Assembly: GCA_003246455.1 (NCBI GenBank) | Contig: QKAF01000096.1 | Span: 1-50,276 of the forward strand | Source: Bacteroidota bacterium | GTDB lineage: Bacteria; Bacteroidota; Ignavibacteria; SZUA-365 | Length of the DNA stretch: 50,276 nt | Direction of reading: 5' to 3' | In this document: piece by piece, positions 7,497 through 16,620 of the stretch | How positions within the stretch are numbered: position 1 is the first letter of the stretch | How the letters are laid out: each line of letters begins with the position of its first letter | Made by a program: the position numbers and the translations under genes | The notes under the pieces: generated by a model | The model's input: the letters and a program-made list of their open reading frames with translations, nothing else | Database searches by the model: none | Told to the model about the DNA's origin: nothing

Positions 7497-8724
7497 CGGA
7501 AGCGATATCGCCGCGCTCGCGTCCGTCGATCAGCTGAAGGCGGTGATGGGTGCGTATTTCACCCGGGTGAAAGAGGCAGCGGAGGATCCCGCGCAGCGCG
7601 TCGCGTGGTGCTCGAGCGTGGGGCCGGCGGAACTCCTTTACGCCATGGGCTTCGAGGTATTCTTCCCCGAGAATCACGCGGCGATGATCGGCGCATCGAA
7701 GAAAGCCGCCGATTACATTCCCGTCACCGTGGCGCACGGCTATTCCCCGGACATCTGTTCGTACCTCACCAGCGACATCGGGGCGTTCCTCACAGGCGAA
7801 ACGCCGCTGCAGCGCTACGGTTTCACGTCGCTGCCGCGCCCCGACATCCTCGTGTACAACACGAACCAGTGCCGCGAAGTGAAGGATTGGTTTTCCTTCT
7901 ACGCCGCACACTACAGTGTGCCCGTCATCGGGATACATACGCCGCTGAACGTCGAGGATATTTCCGAGGACATGATCACGTACATCTCGCGGCAGTTCAG
8001 GAGTCTGATCCCGACGCTGGAGGAATGCGCGCCGGAGCGGTTCGACATCGACCGATTCCGGGAGCGCATCGCGCTCTCGCATGACGCCTGCGTGCTCTGG
8101 CGCGAGGTGCTCGAAACCGCACGGCACCGGCCATCGCCCCTTACGTTTTTCGATGCTTCGATTCACATGGGACCCATCGTGGTCATGCGCGGCACCACGC
8201 ACGCCCTGGAGTATTACCGCATGCTGAAGCAGGAGCTCGACACGCGGGTGGCGGACGGCGTCGCCGCCGTTGCGGGCGAGCGCTACCGGCTGTACTGGGA
8301 AGGGATGCCGCTGTGGTTCAAGCTCTCCGGGATGGCGAAACTGTTCAACAGTCTCGACGCCTGCGTCGTCGCCTCGACGTACTGCAACAGCTGGATCTTC
8401 GATGATCTCGATCCGGCGAATCCCTTCGATTCCTCCGCGCTCGCGTACACGCGGTTGTTCATCGTGCGTTCCGACGACGTCAAGCAGCAGGTCATCACGG
8501 ATCACCTGCGCGAGTACGCCATCGACGGCATCATCTACCATGACGCAAAAACCTGTCCGCGGAATTCCAACAACCGCTACGGTCTGCAGATGCGCATACA
8601 GCGGCAGACGGCTGTGCCGTACCTGGAGCTCAACGGGGATCTCAATGACAGCCGCTGCTACAGCGAGGAGCAGAGCATCATAGCCATCGAAACCTTTGTC
8701 AATCAGCTGGCGATGAGGAAGTAA
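7480..8724 (+). CDS. HgdB/BcrB-type radical dehydratase/reductase subunit (orphan single subunit)
   Basis: 414 residues of the 2-hydroxyacyl-CoA dehydratase / benzoyl-CoA reductase superfamily. Cys93 (DICSY), Cys131 (NQCREVKDWF) and Cys359 (KTCPRNSNNRYGLQ) occupy the positions that hold the [4Fe-4S] or double-cubane cluster in this family, and the C-terminal DLNDSRCYSEEQ is family-typical. Characterised dehydratases and BcrBC use two different cluster subunits, but here there is one, followed with no gap by its activator (8725-9543). That layout resembles E. coli YjiM/YjiL and the double-cubane-cluster protein systems, which are homodimers. It is distinct from bcrB and bcrC downstream. The start overlaps the previous gene by 17 bases; GGAAAG precedes it. 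Substrate unknown. Confidence 0.82.
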   Translation: MRMPRSGSDIAALASVDQLKAVMGAYFTRVKEAAEDPAQRVAWCSSVGPAELLYAMGFEVFFPENHAAMIGASKKAADYIPVTVAHGYSPDICSYLTSDIGAFLTGETPLQRYGFTSLPRPDILVYNTNQCREVKDWFSFYAAHYSVPVIGIHTPLNVEDISEDMITYISRQFRSLIPTLEECAPERFDIDRFRERIALSHDACVLWREVLETARHRPSPLTFFDASIHMGPIVVMRGTTHALEYYRMLKQELDTRVADGVAAVAGERYRLYWEGMPLWFKLSGMAKLFNSLDACVVASTYCNSWIFDDLDPANPFDSSALAYTRLFIVRSDDVKQQVITDHLREYAIDGIIYHDAKTCPRNSNNRYGLQMRIQRQTAVPYLELNGDLNDSRCYSEEQSIIAIETFVNQLAMRK

Positions 8725-9543
8725 GTGTATCGCGCAGGACTGGATCTCGGATCTTCATACACGAAGGGTGTGCTCGTCGACGACGGGGGACACATCGTCG
8801 ATCATGTCGCCGTGCGCACGGGATACGATTTCCGGGCGGCGTCGAAGGAGGTGCTAGACCGCTTTTCCGAAGCGCATGAGATCCAGTACCCGGTGCTGAG
8901 CTGCGGCTACGGGCGCGAGCAGCTCGACGTGCCGTTCACGTCCCATTCGGAAATCATCGCCCTCGCCGCAGCGGTGCACCGCGTATATCCCGAGCGTCTC
9001 GACATCATCGACATCGGCGGACAGGACACCAAGTATGTGCGGCTGACGGAGACGGGCTACGTCGAGAATTTCCGGATGAACCGGAAATGCGCGGCGGGGA
9101 CCGGCGCCTTCCTGGAAGAGATCGCCTTTCGTCTCGGCATGGATCCGTCGCTGTTCGACGCGATGGCGCGCAGGTCGGAGAAGGACATCCGCCTCAACAG
9201 CTACTGCACCGTGTTCGCGGTTTCCGAAATCATCGGTCTGATCAAGAACGGGAGTCCGATGCCCGACATCGTGCGCGGCGTCTACCACTCCATCGCGAAG
9301 CGCTGCGAAGAACTGGCGATTCCCCAGCACACGCTCGTGTTCACCGGGGGAGTCCCCGACCGCCATCCGATGATCGTCGAGCTGTTCTCGCGCCGCTGGC
9401 CGGACATCCGCACGCCGGAGCTGCCGCAGTTCATGGCCGCATACGGCTGCGTCCTGCTGGGAGAAGACCCCGGCGGGAGCCAGTCCGTCGCGGAGCCGGA
9501 ACTGGCGGAGACGACCCCGCGCTGCGACGACTGCAGTGTGTAA
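8725..9543 (+). CDS. BadF/HgdC-type ATP-dependent activator, partner of the upstream radical enzyme subunit
   Basis: 272 residues, GTG start directly abutting the previous stop. The ASKHA ATPase motifs are LDLGSSYTKG (7-15) and DIGGQDTK (96-103). Cys122 (NRKCAAGTGAF) and Cys161 (NSYCTVFAVSE) match the two cysteines by which each HgdC monomer holds half of the bridging [4Fe-4S] cluster; TGGV follows later. Such activators hydrolyse ATP to push one low-potential electron into the partner. Compared with HgdC it carries a C-terminal extension ending CDDCSV, an extra CxxC-like pair. Its simple one-domain form differs from BcrA and BcrD in the same window, so it most likely serves only the 7480-8724 protein. 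Confidence 0.88.
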   Translation: MYRAGLDLGSSYTKGVLVDDGGHIVDHVAVRTGYDFRAASKEVLDRFSEAHEIQYPVLSCGYGREQLDVPFTSHSEIIALAAAVHRVYPERLDIIDIGGQDTKYVRLTETGYVENFRMNRKCAAGTGAFLEEIAFRLGMDPSLFDAMARRSEKDIRLNSYCTVFAVSEIIGLIKNGSPMPDIVRGVYHSIAKRCEELAIPQHTLVFTGGVPDRHPMIVELFSRRWPDIRTPELPQFMAAYGCVLLGEDPGGSQSVAEPELAETTPRCDDCSV

Positions 9544-9644
9544 GACAGGAGCAGCGCGTACGGACGCCGCTTTCCCACGAATGCTTCACCGAGAGTACAG
9601 CATGGTAAATCACAATCATATCATCGAAGTCCCAAGAGGATGCC

Positions 9645-10706
9645 ATGAACCCAATTGATGCCTACGGGTATTTCCTCACTGCGGCGAACGCGCCGCTGGA
9701 GAGACGCAGTTTTACGATCGACAGCGTGGATGACGATCATGCGGTCGTCGCCGTCGCGGGATGCGGTCTGTGTCATACGGATCTGAGCTTCATTTCCGGG
9801 AGCGTGCAGACGAAGCACGAACTTCCGCTCGTGCTCGGACACGAAATCAGCGGCACCGTGGTGGCCGCGGGGTCCGGGGCCGAGTCCTGGGTGGGGAAAC
9901 AGGTGATCGTTCCCGCGGTTCTTCCCTGCGGCGAGTGCAAGCTGTGCCGGGACGGCCGCGACAACATCTGCATGCAGCAGCGGATGCCGGGAAACGATTT
10001 TAACGGCGGCTTCGCGAGTCACGTCGTGATACCCTCCCGTTTCCTCTGTCCGCTGCCAGACGATCTCGCGGGATTCACCCTGCCCGAACTCTCGGTCATC
10101 GCGGACGCGGTCACGACACCCTATCAGTCGCTGCAGCGCAGCGGACTGCGCGAGGGGGATCTCGCAATCGTGATCGGCGTCGGAGGCATCGGCATCTACA
10201 TGGTGCAGCAGGCGCGCGCCGCGGGTGCGACAGTGATCGCGCTGGACATCGACGACGCGAAACTGGCGACCGCCGCGAAACTCGGGGCCGCGTACGTGAT
10301 CAATTCCCGCGAGCTGAGCGAGCGGGATATCAAGGAGAAGATTCGCGCAATCACGAAGGAACACAAGCTCCCGCGCTTCCAGTGGCGCGTGTTCGAGACG
10401 AGCGGCACCGCGGCCGGCCAGGGGGTGGCATTCTCCCTGCTTTCGTTTGCAGGCAGTGTCGGCGTCGTCGGTTTCACGATGGACAAGCTCACACTCCGGC
10501 TGAGCAATGTCATGGCATTCGACGCGGATGTCTTCGGGAACTGGGGCTGTCGTCCCGCCCACTATCCTGCCGTCGTGGACCAGGTGCTGAAAGGAACGAT
10601 CAACCTGCGCGAGAATATCGAGACGAAGCCGCTGGATGCGATCAACGACGTCATCCCGCTGGCACTCGCGCACAAGCTCGACAGGAGGGTGATTCTCACC
10701 CCGTGA
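9645..10706 (+). CDS. had: 6-hydroxycyclohex-1-ene-1-carbonyl-CoA dehydrogenase
   Basis: 353 residues, zinc-type medium-chain alcohol dehydrogenase. Catalytic zinc residues Cys40 (GCGLCHTD) and His66-Glu67 (GHEISG) are present, as are the structural-zinc cysteines 95, 98, 101 and 109, and a VIGVGGIG nucleotide loop near 177-184. The fold alone would give only a generic alcohol dehydrogenase; the specific call rests on the immediate neighbours oah, dch and bcrCBAD, with which had forms the known benzoyl-CoA set. It oxidises 6-hydroxycyclohex-1-ene-1-carbonyl-CoA with NAD to the 6-oxo compound. GAGG lies seven bases before the ATG. A 101-base gap separates it from the upstream activator gene, so an internal promoter is possible. 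Confidence 0.87.
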   Translation: MNPIDAYGYFLTAANAPLERRSFTIDSVDDDHAVVAVAGCGLCHTDLSFISGSVQTKHELPLVLGHEISGTVVAAGSGAESWVGKQVIVPAVLPCGECKLCRDGRDNICMQQRMPGNDFNGGFASHVVIPSRFLCPLPDDLAGFTLPELSVIADAVTTPYQSLQRSGLREGDLAIVIGVGGIGIYMVQQARAAGATVIALDIDDAKLATAAKLGAAYVINSRELSERDIKEKIRAITKEHKLPRFQWRVFETSGTAAGQGVAFSLLSFAGSVGVVGFTMDKLTLRLSNVMAFDADVFGNWGCRPAHYPAVVDQVLKGTINLRENIETKPLDAINDVIPLALAHKLDRRVILTP

Positions 10707-10790
10707 CACGACAGAAGCGTCGTCCGCGCCCGGCTCGGCGCGATCATCAGGCATCATCGTTCCGTTACGATACAAGAAAAGGAGAAGGAC

Positions 10791-11876
10791 ATGGACCAAC
10801 TGAAGAATCACGAGCTTGTCGAGGGGTACGAATACAAGGACATCATCGTGGAGAAGCGGCCCCTCCTCGACGGCAAGGGAAATGAAATCGCGGGCCTCTG
10901 TAATCACTGGATATTTCTGAACAACCCCGCACAGTTCAACTCCTACACCACCACGGCGGTGAAGGAGGTCATCCTCGCGTTCCGCGCGGCTTCCTGCGAC
11001 CGCTCCTGTGTGGCGGTGGTATTCACGGCGATCGGCGACAAGGCGTTCTGCACCGGCGGGAATACCAAGGAGTACGCGGAATACTATTCCGGGAATCCGC
11101 AGGAATACAAGCAGTACATGCGGCTGTTCAATGACATGGTCACCAACATCCTGATCTGCGACAAGCCCGTGATCAACCGCGTCAACGGCATGCGCATCGC
11201 AGGGGGCCAGGAAATCGGCATGGCCTGCGATTTCACCATCGCTTCCGATCTCGCGCGCTTCGGACAGGCGGGACCGAAGCACGGTTCGGCGCCCGAGGGC
11301 GGGTCGACGGATTTTCTCCACCTGTTCGTCGGCGCGTCGCGCACCGTGGAATCGCTCACGCTCTGCAATCACTGGTCGGCGCACACCGCGGTGCGCATCG
11401 GACTGATCAACAAGATCGTTCCCGCGCTGAAGCAGGCCGACGGGACCTTCATCCAGAATCCGATGGTGAGTCTGCGCGAGTACGACGACTGGGGCAATCC
11501 CGCATACGGGGAATTCAAGACCGGCGCCGAGAAGGAAGCGGGGAAGGCGGCGATGGCCGAATGCACGGTGGACCTGTCCCTGCTGGACAGGGAAGTGAAC
11601 CGGCTGGCGTACGACCTGGCGCTGACCATGCCGGACTGCACCGTGAAAACCCTCGAATCCTTCCGCAAGAAAAAACTGGAGCACTGGCAGCAGAACTCGG
11701 AGACGAACCGCTCATGGCTCGCGCTCAACATGATGACCGAGGCGAAGCTCGGCTTCCGCGCCTTCAACGAAGGCCCGAAGGGCAACCGCGAGGTCGATTT
11801 CATCCGGCTGCGCACGGAACTGGCGCAAGGACGGCCATGGACAGAGGCGATGATCGAGGAGTTCATTCCCCGTTGA
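10791..11876 (+). CDS. oah: 6-oxocyclohex-1-ene-1-carbonyl-CoA hydrolase (ring-opening)
   Basis: 361 residues with an AAGGAGAAGG ribosome site. This is the BamA/Oah branch of the crotonase family, longer than ordinary hydratases. Diagnostic stretches include NHWIFLNNPAQFNSYTT, FCTGGNTKEYAEYYSG, NGMRIAGGQEIGMACDF (133-147) and GPKHGSAPEGGSTDF (161-175). The enzyme adds two water molecules and cleaves the alicyclic ring to give 3-hydroxypimelyl-CoA, the committed ring-opening step shared by class I and class II benzoyl-CoA degraders. It is a widely used marker for anaerobic aromatic degradation. It sits between had and dch in the cluster. Confidence 0.95.
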   Translation: MDQLKNHELVEGYEYKDIIVEKRPLLDGKGNEIAGLCNHWIFLNNPAQFNSYTTTAVKEVILAFRAASCDRSCVAVVFTAIGDKAFCTGGNTKEYAEYYSGNPQEYKQYMRLFNDMVTNILICDKPVINRVNGMRIAGGQEIGMACDFTIASDLARFGQAGPKHGSAPEGGSTDFLHLFVGASRTVESLTLCNHWSAHTAVRIGLINKIVPALKQADGTFIQNPMVSLREYDDWGNPAYGEFKTGAEKEAGKAAMAECTVDLSLLDREVNRLAYDLALTMPDCTVKTLESFRKKKLEHWQQNSETNRSWLALNMMTEAKLGFRAFNEGPKGNREVDFIRLRTELAQGRPWTEAMIEEFIPR

Positions 11877-11924
11877 TTCGCGCGTTCCGGTCATAATGCC
11901 GCCTCACAAATCAGGAAGCACCGC

Positions 11925-12701
11925 ATGGATTATCAGAGCATCGCAATACAGGAATCGTACGACGGGCAGGTTGCGGAAATCACCCTGAAACCCGCGCCCG
12001 CAAATATCATCTCCTCCGCGATGATGGGGGAGATCTATCACTTCCTCGCCGCGCAGCAGGAGATCACGCAGCGCAAGCTCGTCGTCATCTCGGGCGAGGG
12101 AAAACACTTCAGCTTCGGCGCCTCGGTGGAGGAGCATACCCCCGGGAAGGTCGGAGACATGCTGCCGAAATTCCATCGCTTCATCGGTGCGGTGCTCTCG
12201 AGCAGGGTGCCGACGCTCGCGAAGGTGACAGGCTGCTGCCTCGGCGGCGGCTTCGAACTCGCCCTGGCCTGTACGTTCATCCTTGCCGATGCGAAAGCGA
12301 AGTTCGCCGTCCCCGAAATCAATCTCGGCGTGTTTCCGCCCCCCGCCAGCGTTCTCCTGCCGTGGCGGGCGGGCGACGCCTTCGCCTCCGAGATGATCCT
12401 CGGCGGCGAGATGCTGCCCGCGGCGCGCCTGAAGGAGCAGGGTGTGATAAACGGGGTGGCCGAGGAGGGCACGCTCGACGCCGTGGTTGCGGCGTTCATC
12501 GAGAAGGTCATCCTGCCCAAGAGCGCGGCGGCGCTGCGTCATGCCTGCGCCGCATCCCGCATGTCGACCGCGGCACACTACGAGCAATTCATCGGTCCGC
12601 TCGAGACGCTGTATCTCGACGGCGTCATGCGCACCCATGACGCCGTGGAAGGAATCGCGGCATTTCTGGAGAAGCGCGATATCACCTGGACGAACGAATG
12701 A
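11925..12701 (+). CDS. dch: Cyclohexa-1,5-diene-1-carbonyl-CoA hydratase
   Basis: 258 residues, crotonase family. HFSFGASVEEH (61-71) is characteristic of Dch; LGGGFELA (Glu111) and VPEINLGVFPPPA (Glu131) hold the active-site and oxyanion elements. The enzyme hydrates the dienoyl-CoA product of benzoyl-CoA reductase to 6-hydroxycyclohex-1-ene-1-carbonyl-CoA, the substrate of had. Having dch rather than a BadK-type hydratase points to the Thauera-type branch, in which a diene is the reductase product. It is 48 bases after oah and 74 bases before bcrC. Confidence 0.93.
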   Translation: MDYQSIAIQESYDGQVAEITLKPAPANIISSAMMGEIYHFLAAQQEITQRKLVVISGEGKHFSFGASVEEHTPGKVGDMLPKFHRFIGAVLSSRVPTLAKVTGCCLGGGFELALACTFILADAKAKFAVPEINLGVFPPPASVLLPWRAGDAFASEMILGGEMLPAARLKEQGVINGVAEEGTLDAVVAAFIEKVILPKSAAALRHACAASRMSTAAHYEQFIGPLETLYLDGVMRTHDAVEGIAAFLEKRDITWTNE

Positions 12702-12775
12702 TGCACGCGCGCGCCGCCGCGCATCATGCTGGTCTTCGAAAACGAGATCATCCATTCACCTGAAAGGTCCGCAAC

Positions 12776-13936
12776 GTGACAGTACAAGAAATACTCCGCC
12801 AGTGTGAAGACCTCTACAACGACATCGACTTCGCGTATGTCAGGGACTGGAAAACGCGCCACGGCGCCGGGGCCATCGGGTACATGCCGGTGTACGTCCC
12901 GCGCGAGCTGATACGCGCCGCCGGCATGCTGCCGGTCGGCATCATGGGAGCCGGCGATCTCCTGGAAATCATCAAAGGTGACGCCTATTTCCAGTCCTAC
13001 ATCTGTCATATCCCCCGGTCCACGATCGAGATGGGCGTCAGCAACCGGCTGGACTGTCTCGACGGCATGCTCTTTCCCGCGATCTGCGACGTCATCCGCA
13101 ATCTCAGCGGCATGTGGAAACTGCTTTTCCCGGGGAAGTACGCGAAGTACGTGGACTTCCCGCAGAACTTCGATGCGGAACTCGGGGGAACGTTCTACCG
13201 GCATGAACTGCGCGGGCTTCTCGCGGATTTCGCGCGCATCAGCGGAAGGGAGATCAGCAACGACGACATCAACGAGGCGATCGTCCTCTACAACGAGAAC
13301 CGCCGCGTGATCAGGGAACTGTACGCCCTGCGGGTTGAGCGTCCGCATCTTGTGCCTACCTACGAGATGTATCTCATCCTGCGCGCCTCCAACATTCTCG
13401 ACGTCGCGGAGCACACCGCCCTCATGCGGGATTACCTCACCGCGACGCTGCGGGAGGAGCGTCCGGTGCGCGACAACATCCGCATCGTGCTCACCGGTGC
13501 GTTCTGCGAGCAGCCGCCGCTGGGCCTGATCCGCGCCCTGGAAAACAGCGGCTGCAACATCGTCGACGACGACTGGATGCTGGGCGCGCGGTACATGCCC
13601 GACGACATCCCGGTCACCGCCGACGCAATCGGCGCGCTGACCGATGCGTACCTCACAGGTACCGTCGCCACCGCGTCGAAGTACGAGGAAGACGGGAACA
13701 AAGGCGCCTATCTCATCAGCCAGGTGACGCGTTCCGGTGCCGACGGTGTGATCTTCGCCGCACCGAGTTTCTGCGATCCCGCGCTCCTCGAGCGGCCGAT
13801 GCAGCAGGAGGCGCTCAAGAGAGAAAAAATTCCATACACATCATTCAAGTATTCCGAAGACACCGGGCAGTACCAGGTCATCAGGGAACAGACCGGAACC
13901 TTCGCGGATGCGATCAAGCTGTGGGGAGATGCATGA
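12776..13936 (+). CDS. bcrC: Benzoyl-CoA reductase subunit C
   Basis: 386 residues, GTG start. One of the two substrate- and cluster-binding subunits of class I ATP-dependent benzoyl-CoA reductase. The N-terminus has GAGAIGYMPVYVPRELIRAAGMLPVG, the family entry motif. Cys77 (SYICHIPR), Cys104 (PAICDV) and Cys333 (PSFCDP) are the best candidates for cluster ligands; Cys94 and Cys244 are also conserved-looking. The length agrees with known BcrC. It reduces the aromatic ring together with BcrB using electrons delivered by BcrA/BcrD. The stop lies one base before the bcrB start, so the two are tightly coupled. Confidence 0.93.
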   Translation: MTVQEILRQCEDLYNDIDFAYVRDWKTRHGAGAIGYMPVYVPRELIRAAGMLPVGIMGAGDLLEIIKGDAYFQSYICHIPRSTIEMGVSNRLDCLDGMLFPAICDVIRNLSGMWKLLFPGKYAKYVDFPQNFDAELGGTFYRHELRGLLADFARISGREISNDDINEAIVLYNENRRVIRELYALRVERPHLVPTYEMYLILRASNILDVAEHTALMRDYLTATLREERPVRDNIRIVLTGAFCEQPPLGLIRALENSGCNIVDDDWMLGARYMPDDIPVTADAIGALTDAYLTGTVATASKYEEDGNKGAYLISQVTRSGADGVIFAAPSFCDPALLERPMQQEALKREKIPYTSFKYSEDTGQYQVIREQTGTFADAIKLWGDA

Positions 13937-13937
13937 T

Positions 13938-15251
13938 ATGAGTACGACAGCGACCGAATCGGTACAGAAAGAACAGAGCATGCTGCTCCAGAAGGACATG
14001 ATCGCCGATCATTTCCGGCGTCTCGGAAGGGCAAAAGAAGAGGGCAAAAAGGTCGTGTATACTTTTGTCCCCGGGAATCTCAACGAGCTCATCCTGGCGT
14101 TCGACATGCTCCCGGTGCATCCCGAGATCAACGCCCTGCAGTCGGCGATGCGGAAAAAGAGCGCCGGCTACATCCGCGAGGCGGAGAAGCACGGGCATTC
14201 CGAGGACGTGTGCACCTACGTCAAATGCGATGTCGGCATGCTCAAGTCCGGAAACATCGGGCCCACCGGGGAGAAGCTCCCCGAGCCCGACCTGCTGCTT
14301 CTCAGCTACACCGGCTGTTTCACCTTCATGAAATGGTTCGAGATCCTGCGCAAGGAATACAACGACTGCGCGACGGTGATGCTGCACGTCCCCTACCAGG
14401 GTGACGGCGCGATCACCGAGGAGGCCCGGGCCTACGTCGTGAAGCAGCTGCGCGAGGTGCTCGTTCCGCAGCTCGAGCGCATCTCCGGCAGGAAGCTCGA
14501 CCACGACCGCCTCGAGGAACTGCTCGCTTCTTCCGCGCGGGCGGAGGAGGACCTCGTTTCCATTCTCGAATCGGCGAAACAGAAACCGTCGCCGATCGAC
14601 GCCTACTTCGGCGGCGTGTATTACATCGGACCGATATTCACGGCGTTTCGCGGACGTGAATCCTGCGAGGAATACTACCAGGTGCTGCGCAGCGAAGTGG
14701 AGGAGCGCATTCGGATGAAAAGCGGACCGATCACGCCCGAAGGACCGATGCACAACGAGCAGTACCGCCTGGTCGTCGAAGGACCGCCCAACTGGACGAG
14801 CTTCAGGGAATTCTGGAAAATGTTCTACGACGAGTCCGCGGTGGTGGTCGCGTCGTCGTACACGAAAGTGGGCGGCATCTACGACACCGGATTCCGCCAC
14901 GACGCGCGGCAGCCGTTCGAGTCCCTCGCGGACTACTGCCTCGGCTGTTACACCAATCTCAATCTCCCGTCGCGCATCGACCTTCTCGAAAAGTACATCA
15001 ACGAGTACGAGGCGGACGGGTTCCTGATCAATTCCATCAAGAGCTGCAATTCGTTTTCCGCCGGACAGCTTCTGATTCTCAACGAACTCGAGAAGCGGAC
15101 GGGGAAGGCGGGTGGATTCATCGAATCGGACCTGGTCGACCCACGCTACTTCAGCGCCGCCAATATCAAGAACCGCCTGGAATCCTACTTCCAGATGGTG
15201 GACGCGAAACGGCAGAACCGGCACACTCCCTCCAGCAGAGAAAGGGCATAA
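13938..15251 (+). CDS. bcrB: Benzoyl-CoA reductase subunit B
   Basis: 437 residues when started at ATG 13938, which has GGGGAG nine bases upstream; the longer in-frame start at 13908 lies inside bcrC and is less likely. The second cluster-binding subunit. VCTYVKCDVG (Cys92, Cys97), SYTGCFTFMKWFEIL (Cys127) and IKSCNSFSAGQ (Cys370) supply the ligand set expected for this superfamily. YYIGPIFTAFRG and the C-terminal ESDLVDPRYFS are also typical. It forms the active-site heterodimer with BcrC. The gene is one base after bcrC and two bases before bcrA. Confidence 0.94.
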   Translation: MSTTATESVQKEQSMLLQKDMIADHFRRLGRAKEEGKKVVYTFVPGNLNELILAFDMLPVHPEINALQSAMRKKSAGYIREAEKHGHSEDVCTYVKCDVGMLKSGNIGPTGEKLPEPDLLLLSYTGCFTFMKWFEILRKEYNDCATVMLHVPYQGDGAITEEARAYVVKQLREVLVPQLERISGRKLDHDRLEELLASSARAEEDLVSILESAKQKPSPIDAYFGGVYYIGPIFTAFRGRESCEEYYQVLRSEVEERIRMKSGPITPEGPMHNEQYRLVVEGPPNWTSFREFWKMFYDESAVVVASSYTKVGGIYDTGFRHDARQPFESLADYCLGCYTNLNLPSRIDLLEKYINEYEADGFLINSIKSCNSFSAGQLLILNELEKRTGKAGGFIESDLVDPRYFSAANIKNRLESYFQMVDAKRQNRHTPSSRERA

Positions 15252-15253
15252 CA

Positions 15254-16558
15254 GTGGAATGTTACGTCGGCATTGACCTCGGCTCGACAACGAGCAAAGC
15301 CATATACATGGATGCGCATGCGAATATTCTCGGGCGCGGCATCATCAATTCACGCCACAACTACACGCTCGCGTGCCAGATCGCGCAGGAGGAGGCGGAG
15401 AATCACTCGCGTTTCGCCATCCTCGAGCAGAGTATCCGTGAGAACGGCACCGGGCAGAGCATCGCCGCCACGCTGATGCCCGTGCTGCGCGCGAAATACA
15501 AGCTCGCGGAGCACAACGCGCAGCTGGCGGAACTGCGTCGCATCTGCATGAAGGACCTCGACAACTGGAAGGACCCGATGGCGGCATCGCTCTACCTCGA
15601 AGCGGTCGAGCACATCCTCCACCGGATGGAGCAGGAGGCCGTCGATATCTACCGGGAGGATACGGCCGAGAAGAGCGACTTCTTCCGCGACATCGCCACG
15701 AGCCAGTTCATGGAATTCGCACAGGACCAGGTGCGCCGGCACGTGGAGGAACTTTCGTTCGAACGGCTTGTCGGCATCTTCGACCGTGCCATCATCCGGG
15801 TCGAATCGGTGAGTTTCGCGAAGTCCTTTTCCGCGCATATCGACTTCGCCTACCGGGAGGTCGCCGCGATGCCCGCCTTCGCCCCGTACCGGGACCAGAT
15901 CCACGCGGCAGTGAAGATCGCCGACGAGCGCGAATTCAACATCGTCCGCATCGTGGGCACCGGCTACGGCAGGCAGCGGCTGCCGTTCGAAAAGGAGCAG
16001 ATCCGTTCCGAAATCCTCTGCCACGGCCTCGGCGCGCATTACATGTTTCCCGACACGCGGACCGTGCTCGACATCGGCGGACAGGACACCAAGGCGATAC
16101 AGGTCGACGGCAACGGAATCGTGGAGAATTTCCAGATGAACGACCGCTGCGCGGCGGGCTGCGGCCGTTACCTCGGCTACGTCGCGGATGAAATGAACAT
16201 GGGTGTGCATGAGCTGGGTCCCCAGGCGATGCAAGCCACGAAAACAATCCGCATCAATTCGACCTGCACCGTATTCGCCGGCGCCGAGATACGTCAGCGT
16301 CTGTCGGTCGGCGAGAAGCGCGAAGACATTCTCGCCGGACTGCACCGCGCCATCATTCTCCGGGCCATGTCGCTGCTGGCGAGAAGCGGCGGCATCAGCA
16401 ACGAGTTCACCTTCACCGGCGGGGTGGCGAAGAACGAGGCCGCCACGAATGCCCTCAGGACGCTTGTGCGCGAGAACTACGGCGAGATCACGGTGAACAT
16501 CAGTCCCGACAGCATTTTCACCGGCGCCTGCGGCGCCGCGCTCTTCGCGAGAAACTGA
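15254..16558 (+). CDS. bcrA: Benzoyl-CoA reductase subunit A (ATP-binding, electron-activating)
   Basis: 434 residues, GTG start two bases after bcrB. ASKHA ATPase motifs: VGIDLGSTTSK (5-15), then VLDIGGQDTK (271-280). Between them lies the long insertion (about residues 60-220) that separates BcrA from the shorter HgdC-like activators. Cys299 in NDRCAAGCGRYL and Cys338 in NSTCTVFAG hold the [4Fe-4S] cluster shared with BcrD. The BcrA-BcrD module hydrolyses ATP, about two per electron in the studied enzyme, to drive electrons into BcrBC. The length is close to the Thauera protein. Confidence 0.94.
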   Translation: MECYVGIDLGSTTSKAIYMDAHANILGRGIINSRHNYTLACQIAQEEAENHSRFAILEQSIRENGTGQSIAATLMPVLRAKYKLAEHNAQLAELRRICMKDLDNWKDPMAASLYLEAVEHILHRMEQEAVDIYREDTAEKSDFFRDIATSQFMEFAQDQVRRHVEELSFERLVGIFDRAIIRVESVSFAKSFSAHIDFAYREVAAMPAFAPYRDQIHAAVKIADEREFNIVRIVGTGYGRQRLPFEKEQIRSEILCHGLGAHYMFPDTRTVLDIGGQDTKAIQVDGNGIVENFQMNDRCAAGCGRYLGYVADEMNMGVHELGPQAMQATKTIRINSTCTVFAGAEIRQRLSVGEKREDILAGLHRAIILRAMSLLARSGGISNEFTFTGGVAKNEAATNALRTLVRENYGEITVNISPDSIFTGACGAALFARN

Positions 16559-16620
16559 CGCCGGCGGCGCGGCACCGCCGGGAATCATCACACCTTCGAT
16601 CACGGAAAGGACGATCAGAC

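Noticed and set aside
7480-9543. Naming the pair as an extra bcrB/bcrA or as 2-hydroxyglutaryl-CoA dehydratase
   Set aside because: Only one cluster subunit is present and the activator lacks the BcrA insertion, so neither enzyme can be assigned.
9621-11684. Minus-strand open frame of 687 codons opposite had and oah
   Set aside because: Both plus-strand genes have full motif sets; the antisense frame has none and no ribosome site was seen.
13908-13937. Longer start for bcrB inside bcrC
   Set aside because: ATG 13938 has a strong GGGGAG at the right spacing and gives the usual BcrB length.
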